64,000 nt of DNA from Streptomyces sp. NBC_00273 (GTDB lineage: Bacteria; Actinomycetota; Actinomycetes; Streptomycetales; Streptomycetaceae), in assembly GCF_036178145.1 (NCBI RefSeq), contig NZ_CP108067.1, positions 5,580,001 through 5,644,000 on the forward strand, given 5' to 3'. The notes below the pieces were generated by a model. The model did no database searches. It worked only from the letters and a program-made list of their open reading frames with translations, and was not told the origin of the DNA. Numbering within the stretch: the first letter of the stretch is position 1; every line of letters begins with the position of its first letter. Shown in pieces: positions 53,904 through 62,240 of the stretch. Both the position numbers and the translations under genes were made by a program.

Positions 53904-54620
53904 TCAGAATTGGGGGCAGGGCCAGCGCACGCAATCCGAGGGGCACGAATGTCCGGACTGATCGATACCACGGAGATGTATCTCCGCACCATCCTCGAGC
54001 TGGAAGAGGAAGGCGTGGTCCCCATGCGCGCCCGGATCGCCGAGCGGCTCGACCAGAGCGGTCCGACGGTGAGCCAGACGGTGGCGCGCATGGAGCGGGA
54101 CGGCCTGGTGGCCGTCGCCAGCGACCGGCACCTCGAACTGACGGAGGAGGGCCGCCGACTGGCCACGCGCGTCATGCGCAAGCACCGGCTCGCGGAGTGC
54201 CTGCTCGTCGACGTCATCGGCCTGGAGTGGGAGCAGGTGCACGCGGAGGCCTGCCGTTGGGAGCACGTGATGAGCGAGGCGGTGGAACGGCGGGTGCTGG
54301 AGCTGCTGCGCCACCCGACCGAGTCGCCGTACGGGAACCCGATCCCGGGGCTGGAGGAGCTGGGTGAGAAGGCCGAGGCCGACCCGTTCCTGGAGGACGG
54401 CATGGTCAGCCTGTCCGAGCTCGACGCGGGAACCGAGGGCAAGACCGTGGTCGTCCGGCGGATCGGTGAGCCGATCCAGACGGACGCCCAGCTGATGTAC
54501 ACGCTCCGGCGGGCGGGCGTGCAGCCCGGCTCGGTGGTGAGCGTGACCGAGTCCCCGGGGGGTGTGCTGGTCGGCAGTGGTGGTGAGGCCGCCGAGCTGG
54601 ACGTGGAGGTCGCCTCGCAC
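53904..54620 (-). other. Antiparallel ORF over dmdR1, matching the position of adm in S. coelicolor
   Basis: A 238-codon minus-strand frame starting at a GTG at 54620 overlaps dmdR1 almost completely and ends at 53904. In S. coelicolor an antiparallel gene, adm, has been reported over dmdR1 to make a protein. Here the frame is His/Arg/Leu-rich, as any antisense of a high-GC gene would be, so the sequence alone cannot show it is expressed. Confidence 0.25.
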
Positions 54621-54641
54621 GTGTTCGTGGCGAAGCGCTGA
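53949..54641 (+). CDS. dmdR1: DtxR-family iron-dependent repressor DmdR1
   Basis: A 230-residue iron-sensing repressor. The N-terminal winged helix (SGLIDTTEMYLRTILELEEEGVVPMRARIAERLDQSGPTVSQTVARMERDGLV) is followed by the metal-binding and dimer domain (HRLAECLLVDVIGLEWEQVHAEACRWEHVMSEAVERRVLELL, with the metal ligands C and H of DtxR) and an SH3-like C-terminal domain. It matches S. coelicolor DmdR1 in length and sequence. With Fe2+ it represses siderophore and other iron genes at iron boxes. GAGGGG precedes the ATG at 53949. An antiparallel ORF covers most of it. Confidence 0.93.
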   Translation: MSGLIDTTEMYLRTILELEEEGVVPMRARIAERLDQSGPTVSQTVARMERDGLVAVASDRHLELTEEGRRLATRVMRKHRLAECLLVDVIGLEWEQVHAEACRWEHVMSEAVERRVLELLRHPTESPYGNPIPGLEELGEKAEADPFLEDGMVSLSELDAGTEGKTVVVRRIGEPIQTDAQLMYTLRRAGVQPGSVVSVTESPGGVLVGSGGEAAELDVEVASHVFVAKR

Positions 54642-54766
54642 TCTCCGGCCCGTCGGCGTTCGCGTCGGCGGGGATACGTCCGGTGGATCGGCCCGTACGA
54701 GCCGTGCCCCGCGGGGCCTGCCCCACGGGTCGTGACCCGTACGGATGACCAGCCCCTGGTGTGGGC

Positions 54767-54794
54767 GGTCCCGGCGCCTTTCGGCGCCGGGACC
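54767..54794. terminator. 12-bp hairpin downstream of dmdR1
   Basis: GGTCCCGGCGCC (54767-54778) pairs perfectly with 54783-54794 across the tetraloop TTTC, 126 bp after the dmdR1 stop. A smaller dyad ACGGGTC-GT-GACCCGT precedes it at 54725-54740. The rest of this 368-bp gap holds no gene. Confidence 0.8.
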
Positions 54795-54959
54795 GGTCCT
54801 CCCCTTGTGACCTGGAGCCCCGAGCTCTCAAGGTCGTCCCCTCGGACCGTCTTCCCCGAGCGGCCCGCCTCCCTGTTGAAAGGATCTCCATCGGCAGCGG
54901 CTGTCAATCCTTGAGCAAGGTCACTCGAAAGAGCGGTGTTGTGGGCGAGAAACCCGTTT

Positions 54960-54981
54960 TCGAATGCGGGTTCGATAGTCT
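54960..54981 (+). promoter_or_regulatory. LexA-like box over a -10 element of the alpha/beta hydrolase gene
   Basis: TCGAATGCGGGTTCGA (54960-54975) matches the actinobacterial SOS box TCGAAC-N4-GTTCGA at 11 of 12 fixed positions. It abuts a candidate -10 TAGTCT (54976-54981), so LexA would occlude the promoter. The -35 is weak. The coding start is 28 bp downstream. Confidence 0.5.
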
Positions 54982-55009
54982 GGCGGGGAGCGAAGGGGGT
55001 GCATCTGCG

Positions 55010-55888
55010 GTGGTACAGCGCGTCGATGTGACAGGGGCCGAAGGCGTCCGCCTGGCCGCCTGGGAGTTCCGCGAAGCAGAAGCCGAGCCCGACACCCGCC
55101 CCGGAGCGCTGTTACTGCACGGTCTGATGGGTCGCGCCTTCCACTGGGCCGGCACCGCCCGCTGGCTCCGCGAGCGCCGCCGCGTCGTGGCCCTGGACCA
55201 GCGCGGACACGGCCAGAGCGCCCGCCCGCCCGCCGCCCCCGACGGCACCCCGACCTCCCTGGGCCGCGAGGCCTTCGTGGCCGACGCCGAAGCGGCCGTC
55301 GAGCAGCTCGGCCTCGCCCCCGTGACGCTGATCGGCCACTCCATGGGCGCGCTCACCGCCTGGCAGCTCGCGGCCCGCCGCCCGGACCTGGTCGAAGCCG
55401 TGGTCATCTGCGACATGCGGGCCTCCGCCCTGGGCGCGGCCTCCCAGCAGGAATGGGAGGACTGGTTCCACCATTGGCCCCTGCCCTTCCCCACCCAGGA
55501 CGCGGCCCGCCGCTGGTTCGGCGAGGACGACCCCCGGGTGGAACGCCCCGATCCCGGCCGCGGTGCCTTCTTTGCCGAGGTCATGCACGAGGCCTCGGAC
55601 GGCTGGCGCCCGGTCTTCTCCCGCCGCCAGATGCTGACGGCCCGCGAGACCTGGGTCCACGACGCCCACTGGGAGGAGCTCGCCCAGGTCCGCTGTCCGA
55701 CCCTGGTGGTCCGCGGTCTCGACGGCGAACTGGGTCGGGCCGAGGCCCAGGAAATGGTCCGCGTCCTCCCGGCCGGCCAGTACGCGGAAATCCCCGACGC
55801 GGGTCACTACCTCCACTACGACCAGCCGACGGCCTGGCGCGAGGTCCTGGAACCCTTCCTCGACGGGATCAAGGCCGAAGCCCCCTGA
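55010..55888 (+). CDS. Alpha/beta hydrolase
   Basis: A 292-residue alpha/beta hydrolase. LLLHGLMGRAFHWAGTARWLRERRRVVALDQRGHGQS holds the oxyanion region, GHSMGAL carries the nucleophile Ser111, and DAGHYLHYDQP the catalytic His. The cap region is residues about 160-210. It is cytoplasmic with unknown substrate, probably an ester or a C-C hydrolase. The GTG at 55010 has AAGGGGG about 9 nt upstream. A LexA-like box lies in the promoter, so it may be damage-inducible. Confidence 0.88.
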   Translation: MVQRVDVTGAEGVRLAAWEFREAEAEPDTRPGALLLHGLMGRAFHWAGTARWLRERRRVVALDQRGHGQSARPPAAPDGTPTSLGREAFVADAEAAVEQLGLAPVTLIGHSMGALTAWQLAARRPDLVEAVVICDMRASALGAASQQEWEDWFHHWPLPFPTQDAARRWFGEDDPRVERPDPGRGAFFAEVMHEASDGWRPVFSRRQMLTARETWVHDAHWEELAQVRCPTLVVRGLDGELGRAEAQEMVRVLPAGQYAEIPDAGHYLHYDQPTAWREVLEPFLDGIKAEAP

Positions 55889-56112
55889 CCACCCGTCGGC
55901 TCCGCCCCGGCGCCGGCTGTCGCACCGACAACGGCCCCGGGGCTCTGCCCGACGGGCGGGGCGGGCGGCGGTTCGGTTGAGCACGGGTCGGTCCCAGTTC
56001 GGAGGGTCTGCTCAGGCGGGGCCGAAAGGCCAGAACATCGTGACCTGCGGACACCTCGTCGAGCGGCCTGAGCACACCGCCGCGGCGTGAGCCGGAGGGC
56101 GCGCCTAGCCCG

Positions 56113-56118
56113 CCTATC
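56113..56118 (+). promoter_or_regulatory. -10 element for a leaderless HAD gene
   Basis: TATCCT lies about eight bases before the GTG start of the HAD gene and there is no Shine-Dalgarno site, which fits a leaderless transcript. No good -35 is seen. The 238-bp gap from 55889 holds no gene. Confidence 0.4.
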
Positions 56119-56126
56119 CTGCGGGG

Positions 56127-56780
56127 GTGAATCATCCGATTGAACTCGTCATATTCGACTGCGACGGCGTATTGGTCGACAGCGAACGCATAGCCGTGCG
56201 CGTGGATGCCCTTGTCCTGGCCGAACTGGGGTGGAACCTGACCGAAGCCGAGATCGTCGACCGATTCATGGGCCGCTCAAGCCAGTCGATGACGGAGGAG
56301 ATAGAGGCCCACCTCGGGCACGGTCTGCCGGCCGACTGGGAGGAGGAGTTCAAGCCGCTCTACCGCGACGCCCTGGCAGCCGAGCTCACCCCTGTCCCCG
56401 GCATCGTCGACGCCCTCGATGCGCTCACGCACCTCCCCACCTGCGTGGCTTCCAGCGGGAGCCACGACAAGATGCGTTTCACATTGGGAATCACCGGCCT
56501 CTACCAACGCTTCGAAGGCAGTATCTTCAGCGCCACCGAGGTCGAGCACGGCAAACCAGCACCCGATCTGTTCCTCCACGCCGCGCAGCAGATGGGCGTC
56601 GCGCCCGAGGCATGCGCCGTGGTCGAGGACAGCCAATACGGTCTGCAGGCAGCCCGAGCCGCAGGGATGCGCGCATTCGCCTACGCCGGGGGAATGACTC
56701 CCGCGCGGCGACTCGAAGGCCCCGACACCGTCATCTTCGACGACATGCGCAAACTGCCCGACCTCCTCACCGATTCGTGA
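56127..56780 (+). CDS. HAD family phosphatase (beta-phosphoglucomutase/YieH-like)
   Basis: A 217-residue HAD hydrolase, subclass I. Motif I FDCDGVLVDSE at residues 10-20 (nucleophile Asp10); cap domain with the VDRFMGRSSQSM helix; motif II ASSGS; motif III KPAPDLFLHAAQ; motif IV VVEDSQYGLQAARAAGM. The DCDGVLVDSE and KPAPD pair suits phosphatases of sugar phosphates or phosphoglycolate. Its codon use is a little less GC3-biased than its neighbours. GTG start. The next gene is 464 bp away. Confidence 0.9.
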   Translation: MNHPIELVIFDCDGVLVDSERIAVRVDALVLAELGWNLTEAEIVDRFMGRSSQSMTEEIEAHLGHGLPADWEEEFKPLYRDALAAELTPVPGIVDALDALTHLPTCVASSGSHDKMRFTLGITGLYQRFEGSIFSATEVEHGKPAPDLFLHAAQQMGVAPEACAVVEDSQYGLQAARAAGMRAFAYAGGMTPARRLEGPDTVIFDDMRKLPDLLTDS

Positions 56781-57244
56781 CCACCATCTCCCCGGCCTCA
56801 CCGGCCACAGGAATCGAAACCTCGAGTCAGAAGGATTCGTACGTCCAGATCAGGGCGACCTCAGAGTCGTTCACCGCGATCGGACCTGCATCCCAGCGGC
56901 TTCGACTGAGCGGGTTCGTCCCGCTGACCGGCTGCTCGTAGGAGTTCGGCTGCTCGCCTTCCCAGGACCGTCAGCGACTTGGCCGCCGAGCGCGGGAGTT
57001 CACGGCTGGAGCATTCAGGCTCGAGATGCGCCCTAGAAGGTGCCGAGCGAAGCTAAAGAAGGACATGTGTGGAAGCCGACCAATGCGTCCCGCTCGGGGA
57101 CGAGGTCGAAGGTCCACCTTGCGTCCGACTCGCGCGGTGATGTGGTGACAGGACCGCCGCCTTCAGAGCCAGTGCGGCATCCCATTTGCACCGGACGGAC
57201 GCCTCGTTGAGCGGGAAGATCCTTTGAAAGGGAGCGTGAAAGCC
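56781..57244. other. 464-bp gap without an intact gene
   Basis: Apart from the coding remnant at 56827-56969, this gap shows no gene or repeat. Just before the secreted-protein start, CCTTTGAAAGG (57221-57231) is a perfect 5-bp dyad around one base, overlapping the AAGGGAG ribosome site. The GC content is a few percent lower than in the neighbouring genes. Confidence 0.55.
56827..56969 (-). pseudogene. Possible C-terminal coding remnant
   Basis: A minus-strand frame of about 45 codons ends at the stop at 56827 and reads WEGEQPNSYEQPVSGTNP followed by RWDAGPIAVNDSEVALIW and TYESF. This has the composition of a real protein tail, unlike antisense frames here, but it opens just after a stop codon and has no start. 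I take it as a decayed fragment of a lost gene. I do not recognise the family. Confidence 0.35.
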
Positions 57245-57907
57245 ATGGCCGGTATCCGCAAGCGCCTTCCTGCTGTCGCCGCTGCTTCGGCTGCGGCGGT
57301 CATTGCGGTCGCTGGGAGCATGGTGCTGCCAGCCGCCGCAGTCGCAGTCCCGAACCTGCTCTCGCAGCCGGACACGTGCAAGTCGGGGTATGTGTGGCGT
57401 GAGGCAACTGGCCCGGGGGATCACGTCTGCGTGACGCCCGGTGTTCGCGCCCAGGCTCAGGACGACAACGCCCATGCCGCGGATCGGCGGGTCAGTGCCA
57501 GCGATCCCACCTGCCTGTCGGGATATGTGTGGCGCGAGGCAACCGCCGATGACCTCGTCTGCGTCACCCCCGGCACCCGAGCGCAGGCAAAGGACGACAA
57601 CGCCCACGCCGCCAGCCGCGTACAAGAGAGTGCACAGAGCTCGGACACGTGCAAGTCGGGGTATGTGTGGCGTGAGGCAACTGGCCCGGGGGATCACGTC
57701 TGCGTGACGCCCGGTGTTCGCGCCCAGGCTCAGGACGACAACGCCCATGCCGCGGATCGGCGGGTCAGTGCCAGCGATCCCACCTGCCTGTCGGGATATG
57801 TGTGGCGCGAGGCAACTGCCGATGACCTCGTCTGCGTCACCCCCGGCACCCGAGCGCAGGCAAAGGACGACAACGCCCACGCCGCCAGCCGCGTACAAGG
57901 GAGCTGA
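57245..57907 (+). CDS. Secreted cysteine-containing repeat protein
   Basis: A 220-residue exported protein. Signal peptide at residues 1-36 (basic IRKR, hydrophobic AASAAAVIAVAGSMVLPAAA). The mature part is four units of about 45 residues, each CxSGYVWREA, VCVTPGxRAQA and DDNAHAA, with two cysteines per unit likely forming a disulfide. Units 1-2 are repeated as units 3-4 almost identically at the DNA level. Similar CxSGYVWREA modules occur in secreted proteins of other actinobacteria; role unknown, perhaps surface or protein binding. AAGGGAG precedes the ATG at 57245 by about 10 nt. Confidence 0.85.
   Translation: MAGIRKRLPAVAAASAAAVIAVAGSMVLPAAAVAVPNLLSQPDTCKSGYVWREATGPGDHVCVTPGVRAQAQDDNAHAADRRVSASDPTCLSGYVWREATADDLVCVTPGTRAQAKDDNAHAASRVQESAQSSDTCKSGYVWREATGPGDHVCVTPGVRAQAQDDNAHAADRRVSASDPTCLSGYVWREATADDLVCVTPGTRAQAKDDNAHAASRVQGS
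57371..57906. repeat. 273-bp tandem duplication
   Basis: The sequence from 57371 to 57633 recurs from 57644 to 57906 with only about two differences seen by eye (AACCGCC versus AACTGCC; CAAGAG versus CAAGGG). The period is 273 bp, 91 codons, so the frame is kept. The duplication gives the secreted protein its third and fourth modules and must be recent or maintained by gene conversion. Confidence 0.9.
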
Positions 57908-58050
57908 ACGGGGTCGCGCATCACCGCGATCCCCTACCAGGGCCGGACCGGCCGTCAGCGGTCTGTCAGCGGGGTGTTCGGGGCTTGTCAGGGGGCGGCT
58001 CCATGGTGGCGACGTCACCAGGCAAGCACCGAGAGAACGAGGTCTCCCCG

Positions 58051-58569
58051 ATGAACGCCGTCGCCGCCCTGCAGCTCCTGATCGCCGTCGCCTTCCTGAG
58101 CATCCCCGTCGTGCGCAGCCGCTACGGCGCCCGTGCCCAGGCCGCCGTCGAGGCCGAGTTGGGGCGGCAGGGGGTGCGCACCAGCGTCATGGCCGAGAAC
58201 GGCATGCGGCTCGACGCCGGCGGGCACGAGACCTGGGCCCCCGTCGGGATCGCGGCAGCAATGGCCCTGCCCGCCGTGCTCCAGGTCGCCGGTAGCTCGT
58301 GGACCGGGACGGTGTCCTGGGTCGTCCAGCCGCTCGTCGTCCTCGTGAACTGCGTGATCCTCTACTCGAACCTGACCGCCGTGCCGTCCGTGACCGCCGC
58401 CTTCGCCAAGTCCGGGGACGCCGAACTGCAGCGCATCGACGTCAGGTCCATGCTCCGGGCCGCCGAGGACGGCTTCCCCGACTGGGTGATGCCGTACCTC
58501 CAGAACCTCCGGCACCTCGTCGTCTTCGCCGGCTCGATCGCCGTACTCGTCCTGCTCGCCGCCAACTGA
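58051..58569 (+). CDS. Membrane protein of unknown function
   Basis: A 172-residue protein with an N-terminal helix (AVAALQLLIAVAFLSIPVV), a central pair (IAAAMALPAVLQVAG and WVVQPLVVLVNCVILYSNL) and a C-terminal helix (LVVFAGSIAVLVLLAAN). No family is recognised. ACGAGG stands 8 nt before the ATG at 58051, preferred over the longer frame from 57985. It is convergent with the ABC permease across a hairpin. Confidence 0.75.
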   Translation: MNAVAALQLLIAVAFLSIPVVRSRYGARAQAAVEAELGRQGVRTSVMAENGMRLDAGGHETWAPVGIAAAMALPAVLQVAGSSWTGTVSWVVQPLVVLVNCVILYSNLTAVPSVTAAFAKSGDAELQRIDVRSMLRAAEDGFPDWVMPYLQNLRHLVVFAGSIAVLVLLAAN

Positions 58570-58588
58570 CGCCGGGCCTATACGAAAA

Positions 58589-58629
58589 GGGCCGGCCTCC
58601 GATCCCGCAAGGGGAGGGGAGGCCGGCCC
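58589..58629. terminator. 12-bp hairpin, bidirectional terminator
   Basis: GGGCCGGCCTCC (58589-58600) pairs perfectly with GGAGGCCGGCCC (58618-58629). It lies between the convergent membrane protein and ABC permease genes. Confidence 0.8.
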
Positions 58630-58669
58630 GTTCCGGCGCGGTCAGCGGCTGACGGTCAGCGGCCGGTGG

Positions 58670-60361
58670 TCAGCCCTTGCTGACCGCCCACAGGATCTCC
58701 GGGAGCTTGCGCGCCACCGTCGGGGCCGCGAGCCGCAGGCCCGTCCAGGTGGCCAGTGCGCCCCAGGCCACCCCCAGCGGGAGCACGATCCAGGAGATGT
58801 CCTGGTGGTCACCCACCTTGAGCCAGATCGTCAGGGCGATCACCGGGGCGGAGATCACCGCCGAGGCCAGCAGCCCGGCGAAGATGCCCGCCCAGGCGAG
58901 CCCGGCCTGTCCCGGGACGACGTTCTTGAAGGCGCCGTCCGACGGGATCGAGTACGGGAAGCGGGCCGAGGCCAGTGCCCCCGTGCAGAGCATCGAGCCC
59001 AGCAGGGCCAGGGCCAGGCCCGTGGCCGCCGGGAAGGCGGACCAGTCGCCGAGCACCGCGGCCGTGATCACCATGACCAGGACCGTGTACGGGACGGTGA
59101 CCAGGGCCAGCGAGGCGGCCCGCGCACGCAGTTCCACGTACGCGTCGCGCGTGGAGGAGATGGTCTGCGCGACCATCCAGAACGCGGAGGTGTCCTGGCC
59201 GAACTGGTTGTACATCTGCATGCCGAGCATGCCCGCGCCGAAGCAGCCGAGGTAGACGGACCCCGTGCCCTGGAGGGCGTTGAAGACGGGGATGATCAGG
59301 CCGATCGCCAGCGCGGTCACCCAGGACGCCTTGGTCTTCGGGTCGCGCACGGCGTAGCGCAGCGTGCGCTGCATGGTCGCGCCCGTCCGGCCGGCGGGGA
59401 GCAGGGACGACAGGCCGCCCGCGCCGCGGTCCTTGGCCGGCCGGGCCGCCGCGAGGGTCGAGCCGTCCGGTGTGACCATCAGCCGGGTCAGGCTCCGCTC
59501 CCAGAACCACAGGAGGGCGGCCACGGCGGCCAGGGTCAGGGCCAGTTGGGCGGCCGCCACCCCGTACGCGCCCTCGCTCGCCGAGTCCACCATGCCGACG
59601 GCGGTCGCCGGCGGCAGCCAGCGCACCACGGCCTCGGCCGGCTCCAGCGTGGTGAGGCCGCCCGCCTGGAAGAGGCGCTGACTGCCGAAGTTGGCCAGCT
59701 GTCCGCCCACCGCGATCAGCAGACCGCTGAGGATGGCCATGTCCCGCCCCTTGCGGCTGCTCAGCAGCCGCACGTTGGCCGTGGCCACGGCCCGCGCGAG
59801 GGTCACGCAGCCGAGCACCAGCAGGGGCGCGGCCACCACGGCGGCCACCGCGCCGGCGGCGCCGCGCGCGACGGCCAGTACGGAGCCGATGGCCAGGCAC
59901 AGCGTGAACAGCGGCCCGATGCCGACCAGGGAGGAGGCGAGGAGGGCCCGGACGAGAGGACGCGGGCGCAGCGGCAGCATGACCAGCCGGCTCGGGTCGA
60001 GGGTCTCGTCCCCGGTGGGGAAGAACAGCGGCATGAAGGCCCAGCCGAGGGCCAGGATCGCGGCCAGCAGGACGACGACCGTGCCGGCGTGGGCGTTCCC
60101 GTGCAGCAGGGCCAGGCCGAGCGTCACGAAGAAGCCGACGACCAGGGCGAAGGCGAGCGACGAGAAGTAGGCGGCCTTGCGCTTGGAGGAGCCCTTCAGC
60201 CCGTTGCGCAGCAGCGACAGCTTGAGGCGGACGAAGACCGGGGTCAGCGGGACCGATGCGACGGACGAGGCTCCGGTGGTTCCGGTGGACCGGGTGGACC
60301 CGGTGGCGGGAGTGGTCACGGTGCCGGCCGGGCCGGCGGCCGGGTTGGCGGGCGAGGTCAT
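58670..60361 (-). CDS. ABC transporter permease
   Basis: A 563-residue permease with about twelve helices: an N-terminal cytoplasmic segment of 45 residues (TTPATGSTRSTGTTG) and the conserved KLSLLRNGLKGSSKRKAAYFSSLAFALVVGFF start. The middle loop has TPDGSTLAAARPAKDRGAGG. Transported substrate unknown. The ATG overlaps the stop of the ATPase gene (ATGA at 60358-60361), so the two proteins are made in a fixed ratio. Confidence 0.87.
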   Translation of the reverse strand: MTSPANPAAGPAGTVTTPATGSTRSTGTTGASSVASVPLTPVFVRLKLSLLRNGLKGSSKRKAAYFSSLAFALVVGFFVTLGLALLHGNAHAGTVVVLLAAILALGWAFMPLFFPTGDETLDPSRLVMLPLRPRPLVRALLASSLVGIGPLFTLCLAIGSVLAVARGAAGAVAAVVAAPLLVLGCVTLARAVATANVRLLSSRKGRDMAILSGLLIAVGGQLANFGSQRLFQAGGLTTLEPAEAVVRWLPPATAVGMVDSASEGAYGVAAAQLALTLAAVAALLWFWERSLTRLMVTPDGSTLAAARPAKDRGAGGLSSLLPAGRTGATMQRTLRYAVRDPKTKASWVTALAIGLIIPVFNALQGTGSVYLGCFGAGMLGMQMYNQFGQDTSAFWMVAQTISSTRDAYVELRARAASLALVTVPYTVLVMVITAAVLGDWSAFPAATGLALALLGSMLCTGALASARFPYSIPSDGAFKNVVPGQAGLAWAGIFAGLLASAVISAPVIALTIWLKVGDHQDISWIVLPLGVAWGALATWTGLRLAAPTVARKLPEILWAVSKG

Positions 60362-61200
60362 CGCGATCCCGCCCCGGAGCCGCCGCCGAGCCACTCCAGC
60401 GAGTCCCCGGCCGCGTCGCGCCCGTGCGCGCCGACCAGTTCGAGGAAGGCGGCCTGCAGCGAGGGCGCGGAGCCCCGTACGTCGGCCAGCGGGCCCGCGG
60501 CGCGGATCCGGCCGGCGGCCATCACGGCCACCCAGTCGCACAGCGACTCGACGAGCTCCATCACGTGGGAGGAGAAGATGACCGTGGCGCCGGAGGTCGT
60601 GTACCGCTCCAGCACCCCGCGGATGGTCTGCGCCGACACCGGGTCGACGCCCTCGAACGGCTCGTCCAGGAAGAGCACTTCGGGGTTGTGCAGCAGCGCC
60701 GCCGCCAAGCCGATCTTCTTGCGCATACCGGTCGAGTAGTCCACGACCAGCTTGTGCTGCGAGCCCGCGAGGTCGAGGACGTCCAGCAGCTGCGTCGCCC
60801 GCTTGTCGGTCTCCTCGCCCGGGAGCCCGCGCAGCCGGCCCATGTAGCCCAGCAGTTCGCGTCCCGACAGCCGCTCGAAGAGCCGCAGGCCCTCGGGCAG
60901 TACGCCGATCCGCGCCTTCACCTCGGTCGGGTCGGCCCACACGTCGTGCCCCGCGACGTGGACCCGCCCCAGGTCCGGGCGCAGCAGCCCGGTCACCATC
61001 GACAGCGTGGTCGTCTTGCCCGCGCCGTTGGGGCCCACCAGACCGATGAACTGTCCCGCGGGCAGCTCCAGGTCGATCCCGGCGACGGCCACCTGGTCGC
61101 CGAACCGCTTCCACAGACCTTCCACCCGCACGGCGGGCGGCGCGGACCGCGCGCCACCCGTTCCGTACGGTCCACCCGTCGCATCGCCCTGGTTCGGCAT
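60358..61200 (-). CDS. ABC transporter ATP-binding protein
   Basis: A 280-residue ATPase. Walker A GPNGAGKTT (residues about 50-58), signature YSTGMRKK, a diverged LSGGQ, Walker B LFLDEPFEGVD and switch His in SSHVMEL. It is of the ABC-2/YxlF-like type that powers the adjacent permease. ATG 61200 has GAGG seven bases upstream; ATG 61215 is an in-frame alternative five codons longer. The gap to the prim-pol gene has no gene. Confidence 0.9.
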   Translation of the reverse strand: MPNQGDATGGPYGTGGARSAPPAVRVEGLWKRFGDQVAVAGIDLELPAGQFIGLVGPNGAGKTTTLSMVTGLLRPDLGRVHVAGHDVWADPTEVKARIGVLPEGLRLFERLSGRELLGYMGRLRGLPGEETDKRATQLLDVLDLAGSQHKLVVDYSTGMRKKIGLAAALLHNPEVLFLDEPFEGVDPVSAQTIRGVLERYTTSGATVIFSSHVMELVESLCDWVAVMAAGRIRAAGPLADVRGSAPSLQAAFLELVGAHGRDAAGDSLEWLGGGSGAGSR

Positions 61201-61337
61201 GCGCCTGCCTCTCATTACGTCCCCGTTGGTCGTTCCTTCTTCACCATAAGAGGAGGGGGAGAGGCCTGAGCAGTTACTTATGTCATCAGTTTTCGCCCTG
61301 ATTCCGCAGGCGCGGAGGGCGAGTTCGGGGGTCGGCG

Positions 61338-62024
61338 TCAGCCCTGGTGGCGCTTGCGTTCCGCCGCGGCCTCGCTGCCGCACGCGTACGCCAACGCGTC
61401 GATCAGCTCCTCCGTGTCCGGCAGCCACCGGTTCGCCGGCGTGGGCCGCCGCGCCCACTGGACCGAGCCCCGGCCGCCGAAGCGGGTGGGCGGCGCCGCG
61501 ACGTACTCGCCCTCGCCCCGCGCCACCAGGTCGATCGTGGCGGCCGGCCAGCCCAGCTTGCGCACCAGGTCGGGCACCTTGACGCCGGCGCCCGGCAGGA
61601 CGAAGAACAGCATCCGGTGGTCGGGCGTGAGGGTGACCGGCCCGAGGGTGCGCTCCATCCGCTCCAGCCGTGCCAGTGCGAGGAACCCGGCCGATTCGGG
61701 CACGTCCAGCGCGTCGAACGTGCGGCCCGTCGGGAGCAGGATCGAGGCCTGCGGCTGCTTCGCCCAGATCCGCCGGACCTGCACCGCGCTGCCGGTGACC
61801 TGTGCCGCCCAGTCCTCCACCGTCGGGTGCGCGCCGGGAGCCGGGCAGTCCGTCGCCCCGCAGGAGCACAGCTCGCGGCCGTCCGCGGGCTCCAACCAGG
61901 TGCCGGCGAAGACGTCCCAGTGCCGTTCTTCCGCGTACCGCACGGCATGGTCCAGCAGTTGCTCGCCGCGCTGCTTGGGGATGGGTGCGCTCTCCGTGAC
62001 TGCGATGGTCTCTTCCACGCCCAT
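61338..62024 (-). CDS. Bifunctional DNA primase/polymerase-domain protein
   Basis: A 228-residue protein carrying the N-terminal Prim-Pol fold seen in streptomycete proteins: HAVRYAEERHWDVFAGTWLEP, CSCGATDCPAPGAHPTVEDWAAQVTG (zinc-like cysteines and the conserved His), ILLPTGRTFDALDVP and GEYVAAPPTRFGGRGSVQWARRP. No helicase domain follows, so it is a stand-alone chromosomal version, common in Streptomyces and of uncertain use. GAGGAG precedes the ATG at 62024. It is divergent from the NsdA-like gene. Confidence 0.82.
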   Translation of the reverse strand: MGVEETIAVTESAPIPKQRGEQLLDHAVRYAEERHWDVFAGTWLEPADGRELCSCGATDCPAPGAHPTVEDWAAQVTGSAVQVRRIWAKQPQASILLPTGRTFDALDVPESAGFLALARLERMERTLGPVTLTPDHRMLFFVLPGAGVKVPDLVRKLGWPAATIDLVARGEGEYVAAPPTRFGGRGSVQWARRPTPANRWLPDTEELIDALAYACGSEAAAERKRHQG

Positions 62025-62240
62025 CACAACTCCTCGGTTCACCCGGGGTTACGGGCGTAAACCCGGCGGCGGGCGGAGCATCGATCCTGCATACGGGGCG
62101 CACTGATGCACGCGTGGGGGCGCGTAGGAGGCCGGAGCGCCGGAGTTGGGTAGCGACACGACGCAGAGCGGAAGATTCTCCGCACATCAGGCGGGAAGTG
62201 ATCATTCCAACGGATCACCCGCGGTCAGCAGGGGGTTTTC

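Noticed and set aside
54966..54981. tRNA-like T-loop GGGTTCGATAGTC
   Set aside because: No acceptor stem, anticodon arm or D arm around it; the dyad fits a LexA-like box better.
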